Shown piece after piece: positions 1 through 9,219 of a stretch of 15,706 nucleotides of DNA. The notes beneath the pieces are model-generated. The model was not told the origin of the DNA and did not search any database. It worked only from the letters and a program-made list of their open reading frames with translations. The position numbers and the translations under genes were made by a program. The stretch covers positions 1-15,706 of the forward strand of contig BDDC01001128.1 of the NCBI GenBank assembly GCA_001662425.1, written 5' to 3'. Position 1 is the first letter of the stretch. Every line of letters begins with the position of its first letter. Source of the stretch: Chlamydomonas sphaeroides (Eukaryota > Chlorophyta > Chlorophyceae > Chlamydomonadales > Chlamydomonadaceae).

Positions 1-1
1 G

Positions 2-64
<63 letters not shown>
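1..64. repeat. (GCAG)16 tetranucleotide microsatellite
   Basis: Sixteen perfect copies of GCAG start at the first base and end where the sequence changes to GAAGAC. The array touches the window edge, so its true length is unknown. It probably marks an assembly break. Confidence 0.97.
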
Positions 65-66
<2 letters not shown>

Positions 67-1613
67 AGACAGGCGGCCGCGCCGTTCATGCCTCGGGCAG
101 GCGGCAGTGTGCGGCGTGCGGCGTTGACCCCACGCCGGTGTTGGAGCCGTTGATGCCATCAACATAGACGAGAAAATGCTTGGATGAGGTTACAATGAAG
201 CCGTCGGGGGTGCACGTGACGCTTGGCTGCCGCCACCAGCTGCCCCACCCAAACCAGCTCCTACATATCCATCCGGGTAATCAACAGGTAGCCAGGCCCA
301 TTCGGGCGTCCAGGTATGTATAATCGCGCACGATAGACCACATGCACTGCAATGACGAAAAAAACACCGCTGCAGCAGCTGCAAGCAGCTGCCATAGCAC
401 ACAACTCCGTGAGATAGATAGATCGGTATGTAGCTGTAGCCATTTATGTAGAACGGAACACGCCTGTTGGCGGCTGGTATGCCAGCCCGCCGGCCTTCAT
501 CATCGCACGCCGATCATGGCCGCCGCTTCTGAAGCGTTGCGGTGGTGTACGTAAGGTTCAAGGCCACATCGCAGACGGCTGCGAGGTTGCCTGAGAGCAG
601 CAACGAACGCCAGGGGTCAGGCCATGCCATGCCAGCAGCGCTCCACGCACAAGACCGCAGCGGCCGCTGGCTTCGCGCAGCAGTGTACACGTTGAGCAAG
701 CGGCCACACAGCAGCCATCGCGGCGCCACACTGCGCTCACCCTTCACCTCTGAGTAGTACTACCAGCTAGGTAGCAGTCAGACAGGAAGTTTGAATGAAT
801 GGGCCGCAGCCGGCCACAATACACGCACACCCGACGTAGCCGGCGCCACGCGCGGATGCGTGTTGCTGCATGCGCCAGCTAGCAACTCAAGCACGCAACT
901 CCGACATGCACCCCACGCCCCAACGGCCCGTGCTGACCCATGCCGCCCCGACAGCACCGTCCGGCTCGGCCGCAGCTCCTCCCATCCATACCCCACATGC
1001 ACACACGGACGTGCTCAGGCGTCCGCCCATGCGATGTGTCTCGTTCACAGCTTCGTTGCCCTCGGACTCCATGCCCACACACCCGGTGCACATGCCGTAC
1101 ATGTGCGCTACACATACGACACCCACCGCCTCAAAAGGCTACACATAACCCTCGCAGCGCATCCATGCCATCCAGCAGGGCTGCAGCCCATGCAAGCCTG
1201 CTGCTGCGGCGGCATTCGCCCCGGCCGCTGATGAGCTGCCCAGCGTGCTTGTTGTCCTTCATGTTCCTTTCTTGTTTCGGGGTTTCTCTCACACTCGCAA
1301 ACAAATAACGCTCACACACACGTGCACAGCGACCGCTGGCCAGCGCCAGGCAGCAGTCGGTGCCGTGCATCGGGCGCCCCGCCACGAACCCTGACTACAG
1401 CGTCCCCGTGCTTCATCCCAGGTCGCCCAGCCTCCAGAGTACACACCAGGCCCTGAAGTTCATTGCCCGACCCAGACTGACCCACCGCACAAAGAATCCC
1501 CAAGAATGCATCGTGCAGTACAGCAGCGCAACATGTAAAACAGCGGACCTCGTCGCGTTCATTCGCGCACACGAACACACACACACACACGCACACGTAC
1601 ATGCAGGTGCACG
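65..1613. other. No supported gene; flank downstream of gene 1
   Basis: Open frames occur on both strands but give low-complexity His/Cys/Pro/Arg-rich translations with no recognisable domain, no consistent splice structure and much overlap. This stretch lies downstream of minus-strand gene 1, so part may be its 3' UTR. On the minus strand a TGTAA motif (the usual algal polyadenylation signal; TTACA on the plus strand at 190-194) is the only one I saw apart from the one overlapping the gene 1 stop. Confidence 0.5.
1575..1590. repeat. (CA)n microsatellite
   Basis: A run of about eight CA dinucleotides lies in a wider CA-rich patch (about 1565-1605). On the minus strand it reads as a GT-rich tract about 25-40 bases past the gene 1 stop. 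GT-rich sequence is common near polyadenylation sites, so a role in 3' end formation is possible but unproven. Confidence 0.85.
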
Positions 1614-1618
1614 TTACA
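1614..1618 (-). promoter_or_regulatory. TGTAA motif overlapping the gene 1 stop codon
   Basis: On the minus strand the last codons read TTG TAA, so the stop TAA is also the end of TGTAA, the pentamer normally used as polyadenylation signal in Chlamydomonas-type algae. The GT-rich tract follows at once. If used, the 3' UTR would be only about 10-20 bases. It may be chance; the next minus-strand TGTAA I noticed is about 1.4 kb away, at 190-194. Confidence 0.35.
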
Positions 1619-2324
1619 ACCATAGTGCGCCGCCGCCTGGCGCCGCCGCCAGCTGCGGACTGGGCATCAGCCGTGCCCGCTTAGCGGTGGGCGGCTCCGC
1701 GGCCGCAGCGGCGAGGGCACCAGCCGCCGGCTCCGCCAACGACGCCAGGGCGCCGCCGCCGCCAGCCGCCAGCTCTGCCAACGACGCCAGGGCGGAGCCG
1801 CCGCCAGCCGCCAGCTCCGCCAACGACGCCAGGGCGCCGCCGCCGCCAGCCGCCGCTTGCTGTTGGGCTGTTATGAGGAGCTGCAGCATCTGCAAGGTGG
1901 AAAGCTGAGCTAGCGGCTCTGAGGCCGCCATTGCAGGCGGCGCATCGGGCGCGTGATGCGGTCGTGGCAGCGGCGCCGGGGCTGCGGGCTTCTGCTGCGA
2001 GCGCGGCGGCGGCAGCGAGGCCGAGGCCGCGGGCTGAGTCAGCAGATTTAGCGGAAGCGGCGGTGGGGACACCGATTGGCGAGGTGGCGCAACCGGCTGC
2101 TGCTTGGGAGGCGGCGGCGGGGCCGGCGGCGGCACCGCAGCTGCCGGCGAGGGCCCGGCAGAGGGGCTGGGACCCCGGCGGCCCTGCCGCTGTGCCGCCT
2201 CCGTCGCGGCCTTGGCCCGCCGCTCCCTCAGCTGCGCCTGCAGCTCCGCCGACAGCTGCCGACGGACGGCCACCAGCTCGGCCTCTAGCGAAGCCTCCAG
2301 CTGCAGCAGCGCGGCCTTGCGCTC
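1614..2324 (-). CDS. Gene 1 exon 3 (coiled coil, Pro-rich arm, C-terminus)
   Basis: Begins after GTCTCACAG with ERKAALLQLEASLEAELVA, in heptad register with the exon 2 end, which supports the splice. The coil runs to about residue 285. Then come poly-Pro patches, a short Gln/Leu helix (STLQMLQLLITAQQQ), a three-fold 14-residue repeat, KRARL and a short hydrophobic end (GGGALWL) before TAA. Confidence 0.72.
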   Translation of the reverse strand, partial: ERKAALLQLEASLEAELVAVRRQLSAELQAQLRERRAKAATEAAQRQGRRGPSPSAGPSPAAAVPPPAPPPPPKQQPVAPPRQSVSPPPLPLNLLTQPAASASLPPPRSQQKPAAPAPLPRPHHAPDAPPAMAASEPLAQLSTLQMLQLLITAQQQAAAGGGGALASLAELAAGGGSALASLAELAAGGGGALASLAEPAAGALAAAAAEPPTAKRARLMPSPQLAAAPGGGALWL

Positions 2325-3448
2325 CTGTGAGACACGGGTGGTCGGAAGGGTGGTGGGGACGCGTGGTATCCGTGATGAAGCGAGAGAAGCGACGAGCCAG
2401 CACGTTCTGCGGAACGCTCAAACCCAGCCCCACCGCTGTGCTACCGCCGCTCACACACCTGAATCGCCTGCAGCCGGCTCGCCAGCTCGCGCCCCACCGT
2501 CACCAGCTCCCCGGCGCGGCCAGATAAGTTCAGGTGGGAGAGAGAGCCGCCGGGGAGCCTCGGCGCCGACGGCTCGGGGGCGCGGCTGAGGATGCTGGTG
2601 CTGGCGACAGGCGTGTCGTCGTGGGCTCGCTTCTTGGCGCCGCAGTCGAAGTCGCGGGTGCTGGTTGGGGCGTCCGTTGGGTGGTTGGGGACCGACGTTG
2701 CAGCAGGCATCGCTGATGACGCAGGGGCGGCCGGAGCGCAAGGCGCAGCGCCGGCAGCCTCGGCGCCGTTGCTGGTAGTGCGGCTCACGCGGCACAGGCT
2801 GGGTGGCAGAAGCAGCGACTCGTGCGCCGGAGCGCGACTGCGAGCAGGGGCGAGCCGCAATATGTGCGAAGTGTATCAGCAGTGGCTGGCGGTCCTGGCA
2901 GCAGTGGAATCGCAGTCCTCGCGACATCAAGAGCATAAAAGAAGTCAAAGAAGTCAGCACTATCCACGATTGTGCAGTGCACATCTGCGTGAAGAACGGC
3001 TGAGCGAGCCAACCAAGGCACGCGCCTGTTGTACGTGCGGTTTATGGGCGAAACCGTTTGGGTGCCCGACCCTGGCGCCTGGCAGCGAAGCATGCTTGGA
3101 GTGGACATCACACGCGCCTTACCGTGCATCGCTGAATGAGGACATGCAGGAGCGAGGGGGTGCCAGCAGCGGCGGTGAGCCAGCGGAGGCTGGCCGGTCG
3201 TCGTCGCTAGCCCAGGGACACGTGGGTTTGTCGTCAAGCCTCTGCGTGCAGGGCGCTGGCAGGCCCGAAGGCTGCGAGATGGCTGCATTGCTTCGCTGCT
3301 CGTTGGAACTGGGCACAACGGAGCTTCTCCGGCGCCGCGGCGACGCGCTCTCACGCAGGTCGCAGAGAGCCTCAGCTGCTTCAGTCTCCACCACATCCTG
3401 GGCGACAACGCTCGACGTCAGCTGCGCAGCTCCAAGGGATGTCGCCAT
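1614..3448 (-). CDS. Gene 1: coiled-coil, low-complexity protein of unknown function (3 exons, 471 aa)
   Basis: Join of 3123-3448, 2459-2837 and 1614-2324. ATG is complement 3446-3448, with GCG before it and G after. It is the only ATG in its frame after an in-frame TAG at 3584-3586. Intron 1 (2838-3122) has donor GTAAGG and acceptor CTCGCAG, phase 2; intron 2 (2325-2458) has donor GTGTGTGAG and acceptor CTCACAG, phase 0. The joined frame stays open to TAA.

Residues 1-40 hold a helical acidic stretch followed by an Arg cluster (RRRR about 38-41). Residues 170-183 hold CGAKKRAHDD, a possible nuclear signal. Residues 215-285 form a Leu/Glu/Arg-rich coiled coil that crosses the exon 2/3 junction. 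A Pro-rich arm, a 14-residue tandem repeat and KRARL (450-454) follow. I do not recognise the family. The coil suggests a dimer and the basic clusters a nuclear location; both are inference. Confidence 0.68.
1735..1860 (-). repeat. 42-bp tandem repeat inside gene 1 (three units)
   Basis: The phrase GCCAACGACGCCAGGGC recurs on the plus strand at 1735, 1777 and 1819, a strict 42-bp period. On the coding strand this gives a 14-residue repeat of the form AAGGG(G/S)ALASLAE(L/P). The period is a multiple of three, so copy changes keep frame. The units are nearly identical, which suggests recent duplication, and copy number may vary between strains. Confidence 0.9.
2459..2837 (-). CDS. Gene 1 exon 2 (basic KKR cluster, first coil turns)
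   Basis: Begins after CTGCTCGCAG and ends CAG before GTGTGTGAG. Its 379 bases complete codon 109 and add 126 codons. It has an Ala/Pro/Ser-rich linker, then RDFDCGAKKRAHDD, then a Ser/Pro stretch, and ends in GELVTVGRELASRLQAIQ, which starts the coiled coil continued in exon 3. Confidence 0.7.
3123..3448 (-). CDS. Gene 1 exon 1 (start codon, EAAEAL helix, Arg cluster)
   Basis: Codes for residues 1-108 plus two bases of codon 109. The protein begins MATSLGAAQL and carries VVETEAAEALCDLRESA followed by PRRRR, an amphipathic helix with a basic tail that reads as real protein rather than GC-rich noise. The exon ends ...GCACG before GTAAGG, the best donor in the gene. The CG left over joins T at the start of exon 2 to make an Arg codon, which is the phase match that supports the join. 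Confidence 0.68.
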
Positions 3449-4957
3449 CGCACTGCTGCGCGTTCCTGTGGCGCTGTGTGTGATGTCAGGGGCTAGTGAC
3501 CTTGCGGCCACTGCGTACCACGGCGGCCGCAACGCGCGCAAATGCGCTGCCTTGTTGCGCTGGCGACTTGCTCGTGCGTGACGCTAGTCGCTGATGTACG
3601 CCTGAGTATCACTGGCTTGATGAATATCCGCGTGTGAAGTGGAGTACAATGAGTATCGTATGGGATACCGTCGGCTTCTTCCACCGAAATGCAAACCGAG
3701 ACTCGATTGTTTGACAGTTGGACGGCCTACATCCGGTTACCAAACCGCGTGGTCGCTCAGCACCATTTGCACTGAACACGACACACAACGATGCCCACTA
3801 TTTCATGCAATGCCCTTAGTGAAGCGCGTGCCTGCGTTACGGAAACCCCGTTACGCGCAACGTCCGCTTCCAGCTCGCAGCGGACAAACAATTGAAAGCA
3901 GTTATCACCGAGGGGTCGGCGCAGAGAGCAGCACTCATGGAATTTTGCGTTTCGTCTGCTACCTTTGTGGAACCGCAACGACCATCCCAACAATCTCCAC
4001 GCCTTTGCGAAACCTTCACTCCAAGCTCCAGGCCGCTTTACGACGACAATCTGAGCACCGCTCCTGTCGGAACTGGTGCGCGGTACATCATAGCAATCAT
4101 ACATCTTCACCCAAAGTCGTGCGAGCCCTTGCAAGCTGCCCGCGGCAGCCCGCCCTCTCGAACTCACATAGCACGCACCGACATAAGAGTACATGCGGTA
4201 GGTCCAACACTCATCTCTGTGGCAACGTTTTGTTTGATGTCCGGACTTTTGTGCGGACCGTACCTCTACCGTACCGCCGCAGCAGACAACGGTGCTAGAG
4301 GAAGTAAGCCCCTGCGCGTACATGCGCAGAGGCCACACCCCAGCCCATAATGCCGCAACGTGCCGCATGCGTGGCTGGTCCGTGAGGTACGGTGCAGACG
4401 CGTTTCAAGCCGCTGAAACTAAGAAAGCACAAAGGCCTCACATTCCCTGGCTCCTGAGGTTTCCGGTCCAGAGCCAGCTTGTGCCTGTTGCGATGTGGAA
4501 CGAGCACCGAAACATCGCAGCCTGCCTGCTGGTGTGCGGCCCCCAGCGGCTCGCTCCGATCCCGTTGCCTGCAGACCGCGCGCAGCCAACGCCGCAGCCG
4601 CTGCCCCGTCTAACATGTTCGCGCTTGCTTGCGCGCGGGGACGGGATAGGCATTGCGCCGGCGGCCTAAGAGCAGTTTCAGCCAACGCCGGCACAGCTCT
4701 CTGCACCTCATCCGCTTCTCCGGTAAGCAGGGCTTTCGCTGCAACGCAGCGAGGCTTCCGGGTTGCAACAACGTGGTTCCTCTCATCTACAACTTCTCAA
4801 GGCATCCGTGAAACTCCTCACTTTGTGTGAAAATCCACAGCAACAACCCCACCACCTGCCCCTGCTCCTTCAACCATACCCTGTCGCCTGGCGGCTACCT
4901 GCGGGCCCTTGCGGCATGGCGGCTTGGGCGGCCGTCATCGCAGCCGGCCCTCGTTGC
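3449..4957. other. No supported gene; upstream region of gene 1
   Basis: About 1.5 kb with visibly lower GC and a more even base mix than the flanks. The first bases must hold the gene 1 leader and promoter, but I could not place a TATA box or start site. The 219-residue plus-strand open frame at 3639-4298 reads as random Cys/His/Arg/Ser-rich protein without motifs, and a 203-residue minus-strand frame overlaps it. The more even composition may mark an old insertion, but no terminal repeats or transposase motifs were seen. Confidence 0.45.
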
Positions 4958-4961
4958 TTGG

Positions 4962-4979
4962 TCGATAGAGTCGATAGAG
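4962..4979. repeat. 9-bp direct repeat TCGATAGAG x2
   Basis: Two adjacent exact copies of TCGATAGAG lie about 15 bases from the inverted repeat at 4994-5030. They could be a target-site style duplication or simple slippage. Confidence 0.8.
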
Positions 4980-4993
4980 TCTACCGGGCAGGT

Positions 4994-5030
4994 CCGGCAC
5001 GGTTCTGCCGGGCAGAATCGTGCGTGCCGG
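4994..5030. repeat. Inverted repeat / hairpin
   Basis: The outer arms CCGGCAC and GTGCCGG and the inner arms TTCTGCC and GGCAGAA are exact reverse complements. The inner pair is separated by one base; a few unpaired bases lie between outer and inner arms. A transcript of either strand could fold into a strong hairpin. No T-run follows, so it is not a bacterial-type terminator. It may be a relic of a small mobile element. Confidence 0.75.
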
Positions 5031-5284
5031 TGCATCAACAACATCAGTGCCAGCGGCCTCCCCACTCAGTCCTGCCTGCCTGGGCCTTCACATGCACGCA
5101 TGCCCCCGCCATGCCCGGGTGAAGGGACCAGGGGTCGCGTCCCAGACACGTGGCAGCACGTAAAGCGCTGGTTGAGAGGATAGTGGGAGCCTGGCAGCCT
5201 ACCCAAGGCCTACCCAAGCAACGCCTTGGACTCGAAAAGCCCAATTGGTGGATGGGGGCTCCTCGCACAGCTGCACGTGACCAC

Positions 5285-5713
5285 GTGTGTGTTCACAAAT
5301 ACGTAATATGTAGTAAGCACGACCCGCGCGGCACGCCCAGGGTTGATGACGCGTGTGTGTGTTCAACTTTTAGGGCCGACCATGGGCGCAGCCACCACCA
5401 TATGCAGGTGGGTGATGGTGCGAGAGCGGTTGTGTGTGTTCCAGTGTTAGGTAGAACAGAACCCCACACGCGGCACAGCACGCCCTGGGTAGAATGGCGC
5501 ATCTGCCGTGCGGTCAAATGGCGGAAGCGAAGCCCAGCGCCATCCTGAAGGAACCCGGTTCCCGGCCCAGCCAGCGTACCAGGACGTGAGTTACCTGACG
5601 AGAATGGTAGCGAGTGGCGTAGTGCTAAGCAGCTGTCAGGCGCAGCACCCGCCAACGCGCGCGCTAGTAACCCCATGCTAAGAACGCAATTCGGCCCCGG
5701 CACAGCACGCCCT
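5285..5713. repeat. Degenerate interspersed repeats
   Basis: GTGTGTGTTC occurs at 5285-5294, 5355-5364 and 5432-5441, roughly 70-77 bases apart. The 16-mer CGGCACAGCACGCCCT occurs exactly at 5471-5486 and 5698-5713, and a shorter variant (GCGCGGCACGCCCAGGG) near 5327-5343. This looks like a decayed tandem family with units of about 70-75 bp. No protein signal accompanies it. Confidence 0.5.
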
Positions 5714-5959
5714 CAATTCAATGCCGAGACGTACCTACTAAATAGGCAGGAGCCACCGGCATCAGCAGGGGCAGAAGGCACAAAGCATGAGCGGTGAGTT
5801 AGCGAAGTCGGCGCACCGCGAAGCGGTGCACCAGCCAGGAGCAGGAAGCAAGCAGGGCACACGCTACACGTGCAGGCTGTCGGCGGGTGCTGTGTCTGTG
5901 GAGGGAAAGAGTGCGTGGGGCAGGGCCAGGAGCGCAGCACAGGGGGAAGCACAGGTGTT

Positions 5960-5997
5960 CAGAAATAAGTATAAATATAATAGTGTGTGTGTGTGTG
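5960..5997. repeat. AT-rich patch followed by (GT)n
   Basis: About 24 bases of A/T-rich sequence containing TATAAATATAA sit inside GC-rich DNA and run into a (GT)7 microsatellite. The AT block resembles a TATA element on either strand, but no convincing gene starts on either side, so I give it no promoter role. Confidence 0.6.
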
Positions 5998-8900
5998 GTG
6001 CGCGATAAACGGCTCGCTGCTGCCGTGTGCCCCGACCCGGCACCGGCCGCCGCCGGTCACCTTGCACCGGGTAGCTCCGCGGCAGGCTACCCCTCGGGCC
6101 GGGCTGGCTCGGCCGTCGGCCCCGGCTGGCATACGCTATACGAGAGCGCCACGATGGGGCGCTGCGGCGCCCCGTTGCGCGCGCATCACAGCAGGCCGCT
6201 ATAACAGCTGGCCGTCGCTAGCCCCCGGCCCGGGACTGGCTCCCAGGGGCCGCTGCTGCTGGCTCCGCACATGCGCAAGAGCGCAACGCTTACCGGTCTA
6301 GTTTCGAGTTCCCGGGCTGCCAGTACTGGCGGTTGTCCAGGTACCCTTCAATGGCTGCCACGCTGGTTCTTAGGTTAAAAGCGGGCCTTGGGTAGTCGGC
6401 GCTAGGTACGGAGTGTGCCTTCTGCTGAATGAGAATGAACGGGTTTGCACCTGACCCTCCGACGTTACGCGTTGGGGAGGGGCAATTCGTAGTGGCAACC
6501 GCAGGGCTTCGCAGCAGCGGCAGCCGTACCCCGCTTACCAAGGAATGGATGCACTAAGTGCGCTTGGAAGTGCGCCGCTGCGGCACCGGCGACGGCGGTA
6601 CTGGGCGGCAGCCCCCGCTTGCACGGCGGCGCGCCGGTCCAATTCCGTGCAGTGTGGATGTGCGCCTCTGCGCGCAAGGGTAGGGAAGAGCAGCGGGGCG
6701 CCGCCGCAAGCCCGCAGCCCATGCGGGCGGGCGGTATCGTGGTACGGGGTATCTTCTGTACGGTTCTTAATCGACAGACAATGACTGTGGACGGAGATCC
6801 GAGGGTTGACGCCCAGGCGCGAGCACAGGTCTCGGCGACCGCTCGGGGGAGACGTTGCAACGTTGCAGCGTGGTTGATCTCGTTGATGCGCCTAAGCCCC
6901 CTTCAGTAGCCCTACGTCCGTTTGCCGTGCCCACCCCTGAATCGTGGCCCGTGGCGAGCTCCCTGCCGCCTTCAGCCCGCGCACCCCCGCGCGCCTCTCG
7001 CAAACCCGCGCTGGTGTCAGTCGTACGAATATGCATCTGCCCGCGCCCCCGCGGCCACGGGCCGACCGCTGCCGTACAACCTCCCGACCTCGCCCCGCCC
7101 CACGCACAAGTACGCGAGCCCCAGCATCGCACACGGTTTGGGCGCCTGCGCCGGCTCCATGCGACTTCTGCTCCTTAAGGTGGCGGCGCGTCCGTGGGCC
7201 TGTGCCCCTGCCGGGACCCCACAGACAGGGCCCCCGCGCAGGCGCAATACCCTGTCCCGACACGGCGGTTCCAGCGCCCACGGCCACGCCGCCACAGGAT
7301 ACAGCACGCCTGCCTACCAAAAACCCTAAAACCTAGCCCATGCCCGCGAAGCTCTTCCGATGCGCCTCCGAGGCCGACAGAACGCCATGCCGACTCCTGG
7401 CGCGCCGCCGCTAGACCCAGGGCCGGGGCCGGACTGCATGCTCATGGCCACACCGCCGCCCTCCTCACACCGCCGCCGCCCCCATCACCGCCCGCCCAGC
7501 CGCAGCCGCAACGCCCCGTCCTCTGCGCCACGCTCTTGGCCGGCCCGACGTCGCCACCACCGCCGCCGTTTGCGCCAGCGCCAGCTCGGGCCCCCACACC
7601 AACCCAAGCGGTGAGAACCACCACGACTGCCACCCTTGCCGCAGCCACCACACCACGACCACCACACCCTGCCGCGGCCTCCGCTACCTCCACCGCGCAT
7701 TCCGTTGCCGCCGCCCCCCGTTCCACCCGAATTCCCCAAGGCAGCGGCGGCCCCGCCAACGCGCCCGCTGCAGCCGCGCTCCCTACAGGGCCCCCCCGCC
7801 GAGGCCTCAGCCGCCCATGGGCTCAGCTAGGGGGCGAGGCGCGTTCCGCCAGCGCCGCACGCCGCATGGGGCGCTGCATGGGCTAACAAAACAGCATGCG
7901 CCGCGCACGGCGCGCCCGCCGATTGCGAGCGACCGACGTAAGCCGTTCGTTAGCGAGCCGAGCAGCCCCATCCCCACATGCCCCACAGCCAGGCACGCGC
8001 AGCCCCTTCCCCACATGCCGTGCCATGGAAAACACATGCCCCCACGCCGCCATGGACCCGCGCGCCTCCGGCCGCTGCGTTGAAGTTCAGTGTGCGGGCC
8101 AGGCAGCCACGGCCAGCAGCGCTGGGCCTGCCGGCCATGTCGCCGCAGCGCCGGATGTAACCAAGTCCGGCGACCCATCCCGGCAGTCAGCAGCGCACAA
8201 CGCTACACGGCGTGCGTTGGGCTGCATGCCATGCAAGCCGTGAGCAGGCCGCAACCGACGCGGCACACGACGCGCCAGAGGTTCTCTCGAATCGGCCCCA
8301 AGCGGCCATCGCCATCGCCAGCGCACGCGCAGACCCGGCCGCCGCCGCCGCCGCCACCGCCGCCGATGCCGTGCCCCATGACAGGCCCGTGCACGGTGGC
8401 GCGCCGCCTCTGGCCCTCGCGCTTAGCTCTGACCCGGCGCAACCCGGCCGCTTCCACTGCGGCGCTGCCGCGCCCGCCGGCGCCACAAGGCCGCTGGGGC
8501 GCGCAGCGCGGTGCCCCCAGCCGGGGCGCCGCGTTCGATACTGGTACTGCAGTACACCGGCCAAGCCATGCCGACAACAGGCGCGCCGAGCGGCACCCGC
8601 AGCCGGGGGCGCCGCTACCGCTGCTGCGGCGGCAGCCCGACGGTCCGCCAAGCCGGGGCGCGCCAAGCGGCGCTGGCCCTCGAATGCATTTTGTGGCCCC
8701 CCTCCCCTTCAGTATCGTGATCTTGATCAGCAGTGCAGCCGCGCGTTGGCTCGTGCGTACGTATGCGTACGGCAAGGGGCCCCGGCGATACGAGGCCGGG
8801 GCAGCGCCGGGGTGCCCCGCCCAGCAGTGCGCCCGGCCGGCCCCGACCCCGGCGCAGCGACCCTTTTCTTCTTTCCTTGGTGCGCGGTGCTCCCCCCGGT

Positions 8901-9030
8901 GTGCCTCTTCGTATGCGCGGCATGGGCGCCGCATGAGATGGAGAGAGACATGGCGATGTCGTTCGTGACCCACACAGCTAACATGCCGGCACGACATTGC
9001 AACGCAGCCTGCCGCACACGTGCGCCGCCT
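5998..9030. other. No supported gene; C-rich plus strand
   Basis: Three kilobases without a defensible gene. From about 6900 to 8500 the plus strand is markedly C-rich with CCG/CCA/CCT triplets (a CCG run near 8338-8366), so all three plus frames stay open and give Pro/Ala/Arg-rich translations. The longest frames (7194-7886 and 8212-9360 on plus, 8203-8997 on minus) overlap each other and lack domains, signal peptides or splice logic. A Pro-rich exon cannot be excluded. TGTAA at 9471-9475 would suit a plus-strand transcript ending near there, but this is weak. Confidence 0.45.
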
Positions 9031-9219
9031 CCAGGACCAGGCCCGAGGGCTCAGGACCAGGCCCCAGGGCTCAGGGCCAAGGGCTCAGGGCCAAGGGCTC
9101 AGGGCCAAGGGCTCAGGGCCAAGGGCTCAGGGCCAAGGGCCAAGGGCTCAGGGCCAAGGGCCGAGGGCTCAGGGCCAAGGGCCGAGGGCTCAGGGCCAAG
9201 GCCCGAGGGCTCAGGGCCG
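9031..9219 (+). repeat. Heptameric G-rich tandem array (GGGN4)n
   Basis: The array is built from 7-bp words, mainly CAGGGCC, AAGGGCT, AAGGGCC and GAGGGCT. They alternate as 14-bp pairs on the left and 21-bp triplets on the right. GGG recurs every seven bases with four-base loops, a regular G-quadruplex pattern on the plus strand. The left end is more diverged (AGGACCAGG), as expected at an array edge. Because 7 is not a multiple of 3, the translated frames cycle through Arg/Ala/Gly/Gln patterns, which explains the odd C-terminus of the 8212-9360 open frame. Confidence 0.92.

Noticed and set aside
2451..3408. Overlapping minus frames (2451-2984 and 2785-3408) as gene 1 alternatives
   Set aside because: They read through intron 1 or use a different frame from the coiled coil. 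The three-exon join gives consistent phase and an unbroken coil.
1614..3448. Gene 1 as a bZIP transcription factor
   Set aside because: The coil is not directly preceded by the bZIP basic region with its Asn and Arg spacing; the basic patches lie too far away.
3639..4298. 219-residue plus-strand frame in the evenly composed region
   Set aside because: No motifs, random-looking Cys/His/Arg/Ser content, and a 203-residue frame overlaps it on the other strand.
4994..5030. tRNA gene or rho-independent terminator
   Set aside because: No T-loop consensus or cloverleaf arms at the right spacing, and no T-run after the hairpin.
7194..7886. 230-residue Pro/Ala/Thr-rich plus-strand frame, perhaps a wall glycoprotein
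   Set aside because: No signal peptide, no regular SPPP-type motif, and the other frames are just as open. Composition alone explains it.
9031..9219. Telomere or CRISPR array
   Set aside because: The words are not TTTTAGGG or TTTAGGG, the array is internal, and there are no unique spacers between the repeats.
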